Shown here: positions 32,766-41,372 of the stretch, in pieces | Numbering within the stretch: position 1 is the first letter of the stretch | How the letters are laid out: every line of letters begins with the position of its first letter | Assembly (NCBI RefSeq): GCF_000565285.1 | Contig: NZ_APVL01000012.1 | Location: 62,001 to 126,000, forward strand | Direction of reading: 5' to 3' | Source of the DNA: Cytobacillus firmus DS1 | Lineage (GTDB): Bacteria; Bacillota; Bacilli; Bacillales; Cytobacillaceae | DNA length: 64,000 nt | Notes under the pieces: model-generated | What the model was told of the DNA's origin: nothing | The model's database searches: none | What the model saw: only the letters and a program-made list of their open reading frames with translations | Program-made: the position numbers and the translations under genes

Positions 32766-34292
32766 ATGAGTAACAAACGGCTAATCTTAATCTTAATTTG
32801 TGCTTTCCTGTTCATGCCATTTACAGGCAGCACCATGGCTTCAGACCTTAGTCCCGCAGCTGCGGCTCAAGCGGATATCACCATGCATTCAGGTGCAAGC
32901 GATCAATACCAAGCAAAAGCACTCATTTCTAAGAGCAGTGAATTCATTATTATAGGAGAATTCACTAATTCCTTAAATGAACATTGGCTTCGTATTAAAT
33001 ATGACGGAGAAACCGGCTGGATCAAAGATACCGGAATCAGAAGAATGGACCTGAACGCCCAGTATTTAACCAGTTCAGCAGCTAACACTCCGATCAGAAG
33101 AGGTGCTTCCCTATCTTATCAGCACACAGGGGATCTAAAGCATGGAGTAATGGTAAAGATCATTGACACCTTCATCCGTGAAAATGGAGAAATATGGGTT
33201 CGTTTGTCCAATGGTAATGTGACAGGATGGTCCAGGCTTCAGGATTTGGAGCTCTTCGAGGGAACAAAAAACTATTTAAACAAACCTGTTTTTGTTAAAA
33301 GTGATACACAAGTAAAAAGAGGAGCTTCATCCGCTGCAAAAGCAGTTTACACACTTAAGAAAGGAAAGGAGGTTACTATCCAAAGCACGCTTATTAACGG
33401 GAAAGAAGTCTGGCATCGAATAGCCGATGGCAAGAGAACCGGCTGGGTTCCGGCTGATTCTGTTGCGAACCAGGTTAATTATTCTGCTTACATGTATGTT
33501 AAAGATCAAAGTGCTGCTATCCGGCGCGGAGCATCTGCATCTTACAAAACTGTCAGTAATCTTACATATGGTCAACAAGTGAAAATTACTTCAGAGTTCA
33601 TGAATGGATCCGGGGACGTTTGGTATAAAGTCTCTGCAGGAAAGGGACTGGAAGGCTGGATTCCCGGAAAGTCAGTAACCAGCCGGCCAATGAAGGTCGC
33701 TTACCTGACCATTGATGACGGACCGACCGTCTATACAAATAAACTTTTGGATGCACTGAATCAATACGATGCAAAAGCGACCTTTTTTATGGTCAATGGC
33801 AACATCAATACATACCCGAAAGCTGTTAAACGTATGGTAGCTGAAGGACACGCCGTAGGATCGCATAGTGTGACACATGATAAAAATAAATTTTACCGCT
33901 CCCCGGCAGCAGCTGTCAGTGAAATGAAGACTACAAGGAATTCCATTAAGAAAGTAACAGGCGTTACCAGCAATCTGATCAGGACACCTTATGGCAGCAT
34001 CCCTTATATGAAGCAAAACTACAGAAATGCGATGACTAAAGAGTATTTCATCATGTGGGATTGGAATGTAGACAGCCTGGATTGGAAGTTTAATAGCTCC
34101 AGCTATGTTAACTACACTCTTCATTATGTGGATATGCAGGAGAAAAAAGGCCAGGCTCCCATCATTCTGATACATGACCGCAAAGCAACAGTAAATGCCC
34201 TGCCGTCACTGTTATCCCAATTAAAGAAGCGCGGCTATGTTCTGGCGCCATTGAATGAAAGCATGACACCGCATCAATTTAAGCTGAAATAA
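32766..34292 (+). CDS. SH3b-repeat polysaccharide deacetylase (NodB/PdaA-like)
   Basis: A 508-residue secreted protein with signal peptide (MSNKRLILILICAFLFMPF). Four SH3b-type wall-binding repeats follow (about 35-95, 97-165, 172-235 and 240-305), each with an RRGAS or HSGAS start and a GW ending. The NodB domain (about 308-500) has TIDDGP (315-320), SHSVTH (366-371), RTPYGS (406-411), DWNVDSLDW and ILIHD. The metal Asp and two His are intact, so it should deacetylate GlcNAc or MurNAc in wall or exopolysaccharide. Its SH3b repeats are distinct from the GQIG/VGGG modules of its neighbours. Confidence 0.9.
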   Translation: MSNKRLILILICAFLFMPFTGSTMASDLSPAAAAQADITMHSGASDQYQAKALISKSSEFIIIGEFTNSLNEHWLRIKYDGETGWIKDTGIRRMDLNAQYLTSSAANTPIRRGASLSYQHTGDLKHGVMVKIIDTFIRENGEIWVRLSNGNVTGWSRLQDLELFEGTKNYLNKPVFVKSDTQVKRGASSAAKAVYTLKKGKEVTIQSTLINGKEVWHRIADGKRTGWVPADSVANQVNYSAYMYVKDQSAAIRRGASASYKTVSNLTYGQQVKITSEFMNGSGDVWYKVSAGKGLEGWIPGKSVTSRPMKVAYLTIDDGPTVYTNKLLDALNQYDAKATFFMVNGNINTYPKAVKRMVAEGHAVGSHSVTHDKNKFYRSPAAAVSEMKTTRNSIKKVTGVTSNLIRTPYGSIPYMKQNYRNAMTKEYFIMWDWNVDSLDWKFNSSSYVNYTLHYVDMQEKKGQAPIILIHDRKATVNALPSLLSQLKKRGYVLAPLNESMTPHQFKLK

Positions 34293-34299
34293 GAAGACA

Positions 34300-34330
34300 G
34301 CCGGCAAAAAATTTGCCGGCCTTTTGTTCT
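34300..34330 (+). terminator. Terminator of the deacetylase gene
   Basis: GCCGGCAAA and TTTGCCGGC form a perfect 9-bp stem with an AAA loop, followed by CTTTTGTT. It may also serve the convergent gene at 34337. Confidence 0.85.
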
Positions 34331-34336
34331 TCCCCT

Positions 34337-35485
34337 TTAATTCACATAGCTTATCATCTTTTTATCATAGTTAATATAATAGCCGCCGCCAAGATCGAGC
34401 TTTCTGCTGTCTATTTTATATACACGGTATGATTCATTCTTTTTAAGCGTGCGGACAGCCTTTCCGCTCTTATCATAAAGAACGGTATTTTGCTTGAGTG
34501 TTGCTGTGCCTAAATAATAGGTCTGGTTGCTTCCTTTTTTAATATAATAACCGCCGCCTACGTCATAACGGCTGTGATCATAGCTGTAAACGCGGACCGT
34601 TTCTCCCCGTTTCAGGTATCGTTTGATTTTGTGATCCGGACCATAAAGAGGAATATTTGTATCCTTTATGTAGACTCTTCCGATATAAATTCCCACTTTG
34701 CTGCTGTCTCCCTTAACCAGGTAGCCGCCGCCCACATCATAATAGGTTCCCTTCACACCGTATACACGGTAATGAACATCTTTCTGCAGTGTATTATAAG
34801 GCCTGCCATCCGGAGCATACATCGCCACATTTCTGCGCGGCACCAGCTTGGCCACCGGCAATTTATGGTTGGAAGGCAAAGACACATTCGGAATCTGGAT
34901 TGTCATCTTCTCCATATTATTGTAGATTTCGAGAATTTCCTGGCCATAATTATTTCCCGGCACAGCCCAGCGGCCATTCAGGTCTGTCCATTTTGGTGCA
35001 ATCCCCCGTGTAACGAGGTGAAAACGAGGATCGACATTCTCCGTAACTAACGGCTCTTTTGAAGCATATGCCTTTAAATGCTGAATTTGGGCGCGGACCC
35101 CTTCCTCAGCAGTCTTAAAGAAAGCACCCTTCACACCGCCGCCTGTTGTGCCAATACCTGCATAATTATTCTGCTCAGGAATGACATCTCCGCCAAACTT
35201 AAAGTAACCGGTCTCCTTAATCGCCTGGGCAAACGCAATATCACCGCGAATTCCCTCAACCCGTCCAATGTTCAAATAATAATCAGCCAGCTGATATATC
35301 GTTACTCCCTGCAGCAATGGAGATGGATTATGCATCAAAACAAAATCCCCCATCTGGCTTGAAGTGAGCACCGGTGAACCAGCAATATTTTCATTTTGAC
35401 TCTGCGCATAAGAACTGGAAGAAAAACTGCTTAGCACGAAAGCCAAAATTATGACAAAAGTAATAGACTTAAATCTTTTATGCAC
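34337..35485 (-). CDS. Exported glucosaminidase-type autolysin with three C-terminal VGGG repeats
   Basis: About 382 residues: signal peptide (VHKRFKSITFVIILAFVLS...YAQ), then a GH73-like glucosaminidase domain (about 60-195) with RGDIAFAQAIKETG, whose Glu is the likely catalytic acid, and EQNNYAGIG. The C-terminal third has three repeats of about 55 residues, each with a hydrophobic start, YRVY or VRVY and DVGGGY or DLGGGY. The repeats correspond to the second half of the neighbouring module. GTG at 35485 has best spacing from AAGGAGG; TTG at 35488 is an alternative. It probably cleaves wall glycan during growth or division. Confidence 0.85.
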   Translation of the reverse strand: MHKRFKSITFVIILAFVLSSFSSSSYAQSQNENIAGSPVLTSSQMGDFVLMHNPSPLLQGVTIYQLADYYLNIGRVEGIRGDIAFAQAIKETGYFKFGGDVIPEQNNYAGIGTTGGGVKGAFFKTAEEGVRAQIQHLKAYASKEPLVTENVDPRFHLVTRGIAPKWTDLNGRWAVPGNNYGQEILEIYNNMEKMTIQIPNVSLPSNHKLPVAKLVPRRNVAMYAPDGRPYNTLQKDVHYRVYGVKGTYYDVGGGYLVKGDSSKVGIYIGRVYIKDTNIPLYGPDHKIKRYLKRGETVRVYSYDHSRYDVGGGYYIKKGSNQTYYLGTATLKQNTVLYDKSGKAVRTLKKNESYRVYKIDSRKLDLGGGYYINYDKKMISYVN

Positions 35486-35580
35486 CAAAAATCCTCCTTA
35501 ATTTACATATTATGACTTTCCTATTATAGCAGAATATGAGAATTATTGGTGACATATATCATAGGCCTTTAGATTCATAA

Positions 35581-35614
35581 AAGGCTCATTGTCTCTAAAA
35601 GAGAAATGAGCCTT
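35581..35614 (-). terminator. Terminator of the beta-propeller gene
   Basis: AAGGCTCATT (35581-35590) pairs with AATGAGCCTT (35605-35614). On the minus strand it is followed by TTTATGAATC. Confidence 0.75.
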
Positions 35615-35643
35615 CAAAAAATCTGTTATAAAAGAGAGAAGCT

Positions 35644-37881
35644 TTACCTAAACATCCACAAATCTGCCCCATTTTTAAAATAAACATTCCCGCTGTTATC
35701 CATTGTAATGTCGGAAGCTGCAACACCAGGATAGATGGTCTTTTTCATTGTCTTCGGATTCACCAAAAACAGCTTCTCCTCGACAGTCCCATATACCATG
35801 CCATCTTTGCCAATCACAAGTGTTCCATTTTTGAATCGGCCGCTCGTGGCTGGGGTGATGTTCATTGTTTTTGTTTTTTTCGTCTTTGGGTCGTAAGCAA
35901 ACAAGTTTCCGTCCGATAAGCCCCAAATCGTGCCATCAGGAGCAGCAGCCAGGCTATGAATCATCCTTGGCTTTGTCAGAGGCAGCGGTATTTGCTCTAT
36001 TTTCCCGTTTGGATTTTTGCCGTTTAAACGGAAGAATACAGCTGTTTTCTGCGATTCTTTTTTGCCATTGCTGAAAATTGTAGTTCCTCCGTAAATATAG
36101 CCGCCGCTTGACGCCAGCGATACAACACTTTGTTCAGGGACTATATTCCTCCGGATCGTTTTGCTTTTGGAAGCAGGATTGTATACAGCTAACGCTCCGC
36201 CAGTTTCGCCGTTTTTCGGATGTGTTCCCATGAACAGGCTCTTAGTTGTTTCATCAGCTGCCATAGCCACAATGCGATCCTGTCCGTTTCCTATACTAAA
36301 GAGCGGAAGAAGTTTTCCGCCGGAAACAGGCTTTGATGGATCGTACTCAAATAAATTCGCACCAGGGTAAACTCCCAGATATAGCTTGTCATTTAATGCC
36401 GTCATCGATTCTGCCTGGCCTACTTTTAAAAGCTCTTTCGTTTCCTTCGTCTGCGGATTGTATGCACTTACCTGCCCTGAGACAAAACCATTTGAGATTA
36501 TCTGTCCCCGGGGTCCCCGCTCTATATTGTAAATCGGAATGGACTGATTCGGCAGATTCAGCTTATTTACCTGCAGTTCACCCTTGGCTGGGTTGTACAA
36601 TAAATACGTGCCTGAATTCCCTAAAAGGCCAACCACTGTGTCGCCCGGGTAATCTTTATGCTTCAAATCAATCAAATCAATGGAAACAGCTTCGGTTCCT
36701 TTGAGTGTTCCCGGTATGCTGCTTGTTTCACCGCTGCTCAGGTTATACTTGCGAAGAGCATAGCCATGTGAATAGTAGACAGAGTTCTCATCCGCACTAA
36801 CCTGTGAAACTCCTCGGGAGCTCGCAGGAATTTCCTCCTTAAAAGCATAGGTGCGGCTGTCAAATACCAGGATCTTTTTGCTCGGCTCCAGTTTGGCAAA
36901 AAGAAGGCCATTTTCTTCATCTAAATCGTAAACAGATGTTTCACCCTGGTATTTACCCGGAAGGATGCTCTGCTTTTTATTTGTGGTTAGATTCCATGCC
37001 ACCAGCTGGGCTTTTGCCCCCACCCCGGCAAATAGTGTATTGGTTTCTTCGTTATACGCCAGACTTCTCGCTAACGTTTTTCCGGATAAAACCTGTCCCA
37101 GGTCTGTGAATCCTTTGCCGGTTTCATATTTAAACACGCTTCCATTCGGGGAGGTGCTGCCAAAAACAGTACCTGAACCTGCTGCTTCAAGGTCATGGAT
37201 GGATGTCCCTTTCACTGTTGCCTTGCCCCTGTCTGTTAACGATTTTGTCTTAGAGCTATAGTGGTATAAATGCCCGTTCGGTGTACCGCCAATCCAGACA
37301 TTCCCGCTGCTGTCTGCAGATACTGCCCAGGCACTTGTAGCACCATTCAAAGTTTTTTCATCCCATACTTTATTTTTAACAATATCGATCGCCACAAACT
37401 TGGCCGGCTCCCCCTGCAGCAGCACATACATGAGAGCTGTCCCATCAGGCGCATATCCGGCTGCACCAGTGATGGCAATTGTATTATGTATCTGTGAGCC
37501 CAGGTTTACAAAACGGTTATGTACGCAATCCGCTCCATTTAATTTAGCCTTGCTTGGCGTTTCATAGGTGACCCGCGCATCACGGTCCACATAGTAGCCG
37601 CCTCCGACGCTCAGCATTCCTGGCTTAAAGGCATATATCCGGTAGAACTCCCCTTTTTTCAGAGTTCTTGAAGTGATTCTTTTATTGCCATCCAGCTTGA
37701 ATAAGGGTGTATCCTTCTCGATATTCAGCCTGCCGATTTGGCCCTCTTTCAGTTCCACGCCATCCCACCATATCTTTGTGGCTTCTTTGTAGGCATTGCA
37801 TTCTCCCGCTGCGCTTGCCGGCTGATAAAATCCCGCAAGCATAATAAGGGACACAATCAGTGCTTTTAGTCCTTTTCTCAT
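35644..37881 (-). CDS. Exported beta-propeller protein with N-terminal GQIG/VGGG module
   Basis: About 745 residues. Signal peptide MRKGLKALIVSLIMLAGF...ASA leads to the module (about 27-118; KEGQIGRLNI, YRIYAFKPG, SVGGGYYV). The remaining ~620 residues are repeated strand-rich blades with motifs such as GNVWIGGTPNGHLYHY, GTVFGSTSPNGSVFKYE and DGTIWGLSDGNLFAYD, consistent with one or two beta-propellers. No enzymatic residues are evident. ATG at 37881 follows GGGGAGTGAACAG and begins a proper signal peptide; the upstream in-frame start at 37899 is rejected. It may bind surface ligands or partner proteins. Confidence 0.78.
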   Translation of the reverse strand: MRKGLKALIVSLIMLAGFYQPASAAGECNAYKEATKIWWDGVELKEGQIGRLNIEKDTPLFKLDGNKRITSRTLKKGEFYRIYAFKPGMLSVGGGYYVDRDARVTYETPSKAKLNGADCVHNRFVNLGSQIHNTIAITGAAGYAPDGTALMYVLLQGEPAKFVAIDIVKNKVWDEKTLNGATSAWAVSADSSGNVWIGGTPNGHLYHYSSKTKSLTDRGKATVKGTSIHDLEAAGSGTVFGSTSPNGSVFKYETGKGFTDLGQVLSGKTLARSLAYNEETNTLFAGVGAKAQLVAWNLTTNKKQSILPGKYQGETSVYDLDEENGLLFAKLEPSKKILVFDSRTYAFKEEIPASSRGVSQVSADENSVYYSHGYALRKYNLSSGETSSIPGTLKGTEAVSIDLIDLKHKDYPGDTVVGLLGNSGTYLLYNPAKGELQVNKLNLPNQSIPIYNIERGPRGQIISNGFVSGQVSAYNPQTKETKELLKVGQAESMTALNDKLYLGVYPGANLFEYDPSKPVSGGKLLPLFSIGNGQDRIVAMAADETTKSLFMGTHPKNGETGGALAVYNPASKSKTIRRNIVPEQSVVSLASSGGYIYGGTTIFSNGKKESQKTAVFFRLNGKNPNGKIEQIPLPLTKPRMIHSLAAAPDGTIWGLSDGNLFAYDPKTKKTKTMNITPATSGRFKNGTLVIGKDGMVYGTVEEKLFLVNPKTMKKTIYPGVAASDITMDNSGNVYFKNGADLWMFR

Positions 37882-38070
37882 CTGTTCACTCCCCAACAAC
37901 TAGTATATTAGTATTATATATGATTATTAAAAAATTGGGTGTATTCTCCAATTTTTCATAAAGGTGACCACCTGTAGACAGAGCCATCTAAAAAACTTTG
38001 TTCTTATTTCAGGTTTTTCTGCATATCATTATCGTAGTACTAAAAAAAAATATAAAGTGAGGTAAAAAGA

Positions 38071-38193
38071 ATGAATAAATCCAGATTCAATGCAGCAGAA
38101 AATCAACCCCATAACCTCCGGTGTTCAGGATGCTGGGTCGATTCACAACTGACCTATAGGCAAAAAAAGAATAGAAAAAGAGTCGGCAGATAA
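38071..38193 (+). CDS. Possible 40-residue CxxC microprotein
   Basis: ATG at 38071 is preceded by AAAGTGAGGTAAAAAG and opens 40 codons: MNKSRFNAAENQPHNLRCSG with CW next, then a basic tail KKNRKRVGR before TAA. It has an RCSGCW pair that could bind metal or form a disulfide. It lies in an otherwise empty 466-bp gap between 35644 and 38348 and is followed by a terminator at 38276. No family was recognised. Good ribosome-binding site but short, so only tentative. Confidence 0.35.
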   Translation: MNKSRFNAAENQPHNLRCSGCWVDSQLTYRQKKNRKRVGR

Positions 38194-38275
38194 TAAAAAA
38201 ATAAGATTGGAATATTCGAATCAAATGCATGACTGACCTTTGACAATTTCATACTGGAGCTTGCTCCAACCTTAT

Positions 38276-38328
38276 AGCTTGATGGTTGGGGCATCTCCTT
38301 TATGGAGTCCTTCCATCAAGCTTTTTTA
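38276..38328 (+). terminator. Terminator-like hairpin between the small ORF and the orphan gene
   Basis: AGCTTGATGG (38276-38285) pairs with CCATCAAGCT (38313-38322), followed by TTTTT. A smaller GGAGCTTGCTCC hairpin lies just before it (about 38256-38267). Confidence 0.65.
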
Positions 38329-38347
38329 CATGATTATGGAAGGATGA

Positions 38348-39109
38348 GTGAAAATGGAGTTTATTAGTTGGCATGAAGAAATTCAACAGATTTCACCGAA
38401 GAAGGACGAAGAGAAAAACCGCCTCCAGAGGATACTGGAATTGCAATCAGAAGTGGTAAATGCTTACGAAGCTAAGGATAATTACAAAGGATATGATTTT
38501 GACCTAAATAATCATATCTCTATACTTGTCGATAACTTTGCTGCTTATAAATATAACCTTTATGAGTCGATTATGCTGCATTATGCGAAGGAATTTTCCG
38601 ACTTTTCCCCAGACTTATGGAACTGGAGTATTAAGAATGCCAGCGAATATCTGGACCGGGTATATTGCGTTGACAAAATTTTATCAATTTCCCATCCTGA
38701 TTTTAATTATCCGGAAAATCCAATGCAAATAAACGTTCAAATTAAGGCCTGCCGCTATGAATCAGAAAGGTTGTTATTACCTGTTAGAAAAAGCATCAAG
38801 TACACGAACAATAAAGGAAATAGCTACAGTCACCCACGAGAACTTTCTAACCTAAATAACATTCAAATTTTTATTTGGTATCATTGGTGTCCTATAAGGC
38901 ATGATGTGATTATCCATGCTTTAAAAGAACCTAGAAAGCTGTTTAGTTTGCTTCAAATTGAGAAGGGATTTTATAAGGAACGCATAGCCGGAAATCCTTT
39001 GAAAATCGGGGATGATCATAAAAAAGCGGAAGTGCTCTACCTGGACCCAACTGCAGACCAATTTCCTTCTGATAACTTTATTTTCGTACACAATCCATTT
39101 GTTCATTAG
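38348..39109 (+). CDS. Hypothetical protein, about 250 residues
   Basis: Not recognised. No signal peptide or membrane segment is evident. The first ~60 residues are charged and probably helical (HEEIQQISPKKDEEKNRLQR). The middle has FSDFSPDLWNWSIKNASEYL, and the C-terminal half has YSHPRELSNLNNIQIFIWYHW and ending SDNFIFVHNPFVH. Four Trp and many Tyr/His residues are present. It has its own terminator-flanked unit. GTG at 38348 and ATG at 38354 are both possible after GGAAGGATGA. It looks like an orphan of the accessory genome. Confidence 0.65.
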   Translation: MKMEFISWHEEIQQISPKKDEEKNRLQRILELQSEVVNAYEAKDNYKGYDFDLNNHISILVDNFAAYKYNLYESIMLHYAKEFSDFSPDLWNWSIKNASEYLDRVYCVDKILSISHPDFNYPENPMQINVQIKACRYESERLLLPVRKSIKYTNNKGNSYSHPRELSNLNNIQIFIWYHWCPIRHDVIIHALKEPRKLFSLLQIEKGFYKERIAGNPLKIGDDHKKAEVLYLDPTADQFPSDNFIFVHNPFVH

Positions 39110-39134
39110 CCGATAGGTTTCCTATCGGTTTTTT
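39110..39134 (+). terminator. Terminator of the orphan gene at 38348
   Basis: CCGATAGG, TTT loop, CCTATCGG, then TTTTTTG. It begins at the stop codon. Confidence 0.85.
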
Positions 39135-39196
39135 GTTGAGTCAAGAGGCAGCATTTTTGTTCTTTCTTCCCGATAAGCCTATGCCCGATGTATGTA

Positions 39197-39220
39197 TTAA
39201 AAGAGGCTGCCAAGACAGCC
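39197..39220 (-). terminator. Terminator of the ABC-sgcQ-sgcX-kinase operon
   Basis: On the minus strand GGCTG, a short loop and CAGCC are followed by TCTTTTAAT. It lies about 45 bp after the last permease gene. Confidence 0.55.
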
Positions 39221-39264
39221 AAATTTGGCTCTCCCGGTCTAACCCCTTTATTTTTAAGTTTTAT

Positions 39265-40323
39265 TTAATTTTGCTTAACCAGTTTCTTCTCTTTAATCCG
39301 ATTACTCACTTCATTTATAACCATTACCAAAAGTAAAGCTATACCCCAAATAAAATCCTTGAAGAAATTCCCAACATGCAGCGCATTTAACCCGGTTGAT
39401 AAAAATTGCAATGTTAAAACTGCCATAACTACTCCGGATATTTTTCCAAATCCGCCTTTAACATTTACTCCCCCCATAACGGCAACAAGAATGGTCTGTA
39501 ATATATATGAGGTACCAAAATCAGCTTTTGCAGAGTTCGTACTTGCTATAATAAGCAATCCTGCTATTGAAGCAAATAATCCGCTGAAAGCATACGTTTT
39601 TAATAAAACAACTGAATTGCTAATGCCAGAGTATTTAGAAGCGACCGGGTTGGTACCTACTAATTGAAGCTTTAAGCCAAATGCCCGCTTGTTAAGAAGA
39701 ATGTAGGCCAGGATGATACAAATTATGAACATTATCAGAGGGAAGGGGATAATCCCAAGACTTCCATTTCCAATATCGGAAAATAACATCGGCAGTCCAA
39801 CAATTGCCTGGCCTTTTGTTATTACGATTGCAATTCCCATAAACAGCTGCATTGTCCCAAGGGTTACTAATATAGGAGGAATTCCAATTAATGATACAGC
39901 GATCCCATTGACCAAGCCGCATAGTAAACCCATGATAACCGAACAAGCTACTGCCCCTGCAATAATTAGTATACTTGTCATTAATGACGCATCAGGAGGA
40001 AGAAACTTCACCATAATACCAGCTGCAAGAATTGATGTCAGGTTCGCAATACTGACAATTGAAAGGTCTATTCCTCCTGACACCATAGTAATCATCATAG
40101 CTATAGACAGAATTCCAAATACAGGGAATTGGTATGCCATCGAAATAAAACTATCTAAGGATAGAAATGTTGAAGGACTAATGCTGCCCATTAAAATAAA
40201 AACAAACATCATAATAAAGAATAGACGTGTTAAATTTCCGTCTTTGTTTAAAATTGGAAGAATCAACTGTTTTCTTTGGCCAGGTTCTAAAGGTCCAGGG
40301 TTTGGCTTTGGAATATTTAACAT
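39265..40323 (-). CDS. Sugar ABC transporter permease (RbsC family)
   Basis: A 352-residue integral membrane protein with about ten helices. It has the RbsC-type motifs GGIDLSIVSIANL, VTLGTMQLFMGIAI and GGVNVKGGFGKISG. It forms a pair with the permease at 40345, and both are presumably energised by the double ATPase at 41373. AGGAGGTTATT precedes ATG at 40323. It is the last gene of the minus arm of the sugar locus. Confidence 0.9.
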   Translation of the reverse strand: MLNIPKPNPGPLEPGQRKQLILPILNKDGNLTRLFFIMMFVFILMGSISPSTFLSLDSFISMAYQFPVFGILSIAMMITMVSGGIDLSIVSIANLTSILAAGIMVKFLPPDASLMTSILIIAGAVACSVIMGLLCGLVNGIAVSLIGIPPILVTLGTMQLFMGIAIVITKGQAIVGLPMLFSDIGNGSLGIIPFPLIMFIICIILAYILLNKRAFGLKLQLVGTNPVASKYSGISNSVVLLKTYAFSGLFASIAGLLIIASTNSAKADFGTSYILQTILVAVMGGVNVKGGFGKISGVVMAVLTLQFLSTGLNALHVGNFFKDFIWGIALLLVMVINEVSNRIKEKKLVKQN

Positions 40324-40344
40324 AATAACCTCCTGACGTACTGC

Positions 40345-41346
40345 TTATGTTAATATCGATTTTCTCTTTGCATTTGTCTTTTTTACCTGAACAGCTGTAA
40401 GACCAGTTCCAATTAAAATAAGCGCTCCGATTACAAATCGCTGCCAGTAAGATGGAATTCCCATTAAAATTAAACTATTTTGAATTGTTATAACAAGAAG
40501 AAGGCCTAATAGTGCACCTTTAATGGTTCCATGCCCGCCAGAGATTCGTGTTCCCCCAAGGACCACTGCTGCTATGATCAAAAGCTCTGACCCCATCAAA
40601 TCCACAGGATTAGAATTTCTCATCATACTTGTATGCATAATTCCGGCTATGCCGGACAACATTCCAACAAAGGAATACACGAAAAACTGAATAAAGACAG
40701 GTGAAAAACCAACTCTTTCTGCTGATGCCGGATCTCCTCCGAAGGCATAAATGGAACGGCCTATCATCGTATATTTCAATAATAACGAGACTAAAATCAC
40801 TATACCTGCTGTTACTAATACAGATATAGGGAGACCTACCACAATACCTGTCTCATCAGTAAATTTCAGAATTTGCATTTTTGAGAAGTTAAGCATTGAA
40901 GTTGGAAGATTGCTAATTTGGCTGCTTCCAATAAACGTAAGTAAAAAACCACTAAATAATGAGGATGTACCAAGAGTGACAATAAGTGTGGGAAGCTTAA
41001 ATAAAGCTATAAAAACAGCATTAATAATTCCCAGAATAAACCCTATTGCACCTCCAATGAGAAAGGGAACAATAATAGGACCATTAAAACCAGCTTCTGA
41101 TAAAATCGTGGTGGTAGTAAACATGCTAAATGCTGCAATGGCAGGAAATGATACGTCAATCCCCCCTGATACAAGGACAATCAAAGCACAAACTACAAAG
41201 ATTCCAGGAACAATGCCGCTTCTAATCAAATCAAACATATTATTTATTGAAAAAAAAGCACTATTTTGGCTGCCAATCGTCAAAAACAGTAAGCTAATAA
41301 TTACAATTAAATAAAATTCAGTAGTCTGAAAGAATTTATTATACAT
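40345..41346 (-). CDS. Sugar ABC transporter permease (RbsC family)
   Basis: About 333 residues, multi-helix membrane protein. It shows SGGIDVSFPAIAAFSMFTTT, VTLGTSSLFSGFLL and GGTRISGGHGTIKGALLG. The ORF extends upstream, but ATG at 41346 follows AGAAGGTGTTCT and gives a typical short cytosolic N-terminus that does not overlap the ATPase gene. Two different permeases suggest a heterodimer, as in the Lsr and rhamnose systems. Confidence 0.88.
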   Translation of the reverse strand: MYNKFFQTTEFYLIVIISLLFLTIGSQNSAFFSINNMFDLIRSGIVPGIFVVCALIVLVSGGIDVSFPAIAAFSMFTTTTILSEAGFNGPIIVPFLIGGAIGFILGIINAVFIALFKLPTLIVTLGTSSLFSGFLLTFIGSSQISNLPTSMLNFSKMQILKFTDETGIVVGLPISVLVTAGIVILVSLLLKYTMIGRSIYAFGGDPASAERVGFSPVFIQFFVYSFVGMLSGIAGIMHTSMMRNSNPVDLMGSELLIIAAVVLGGTRISGGHGTIKGALLGLLLVITIQNSLILMGIPSYWQRFVIGALILIGTGLTAVQVKKTNAKRKSILT

Positions 41347-41372
41347 AGAACACCTTCTTTCTGATAACTCTT

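Noticed and set aside
33672-34175. Minus-strand 167-residue open frame inside the deacetylase gene
   Set aside because: It lies opposite the NodB domain, whose motifs are complete on the plus strand; no start signals.
39713-40336. Plus-strand 207-residue open frame antisense to the RbsC-type permease
   Set aside because: Composition mirrors the permease codons in reverse; no ribosome-binding site and no family features.
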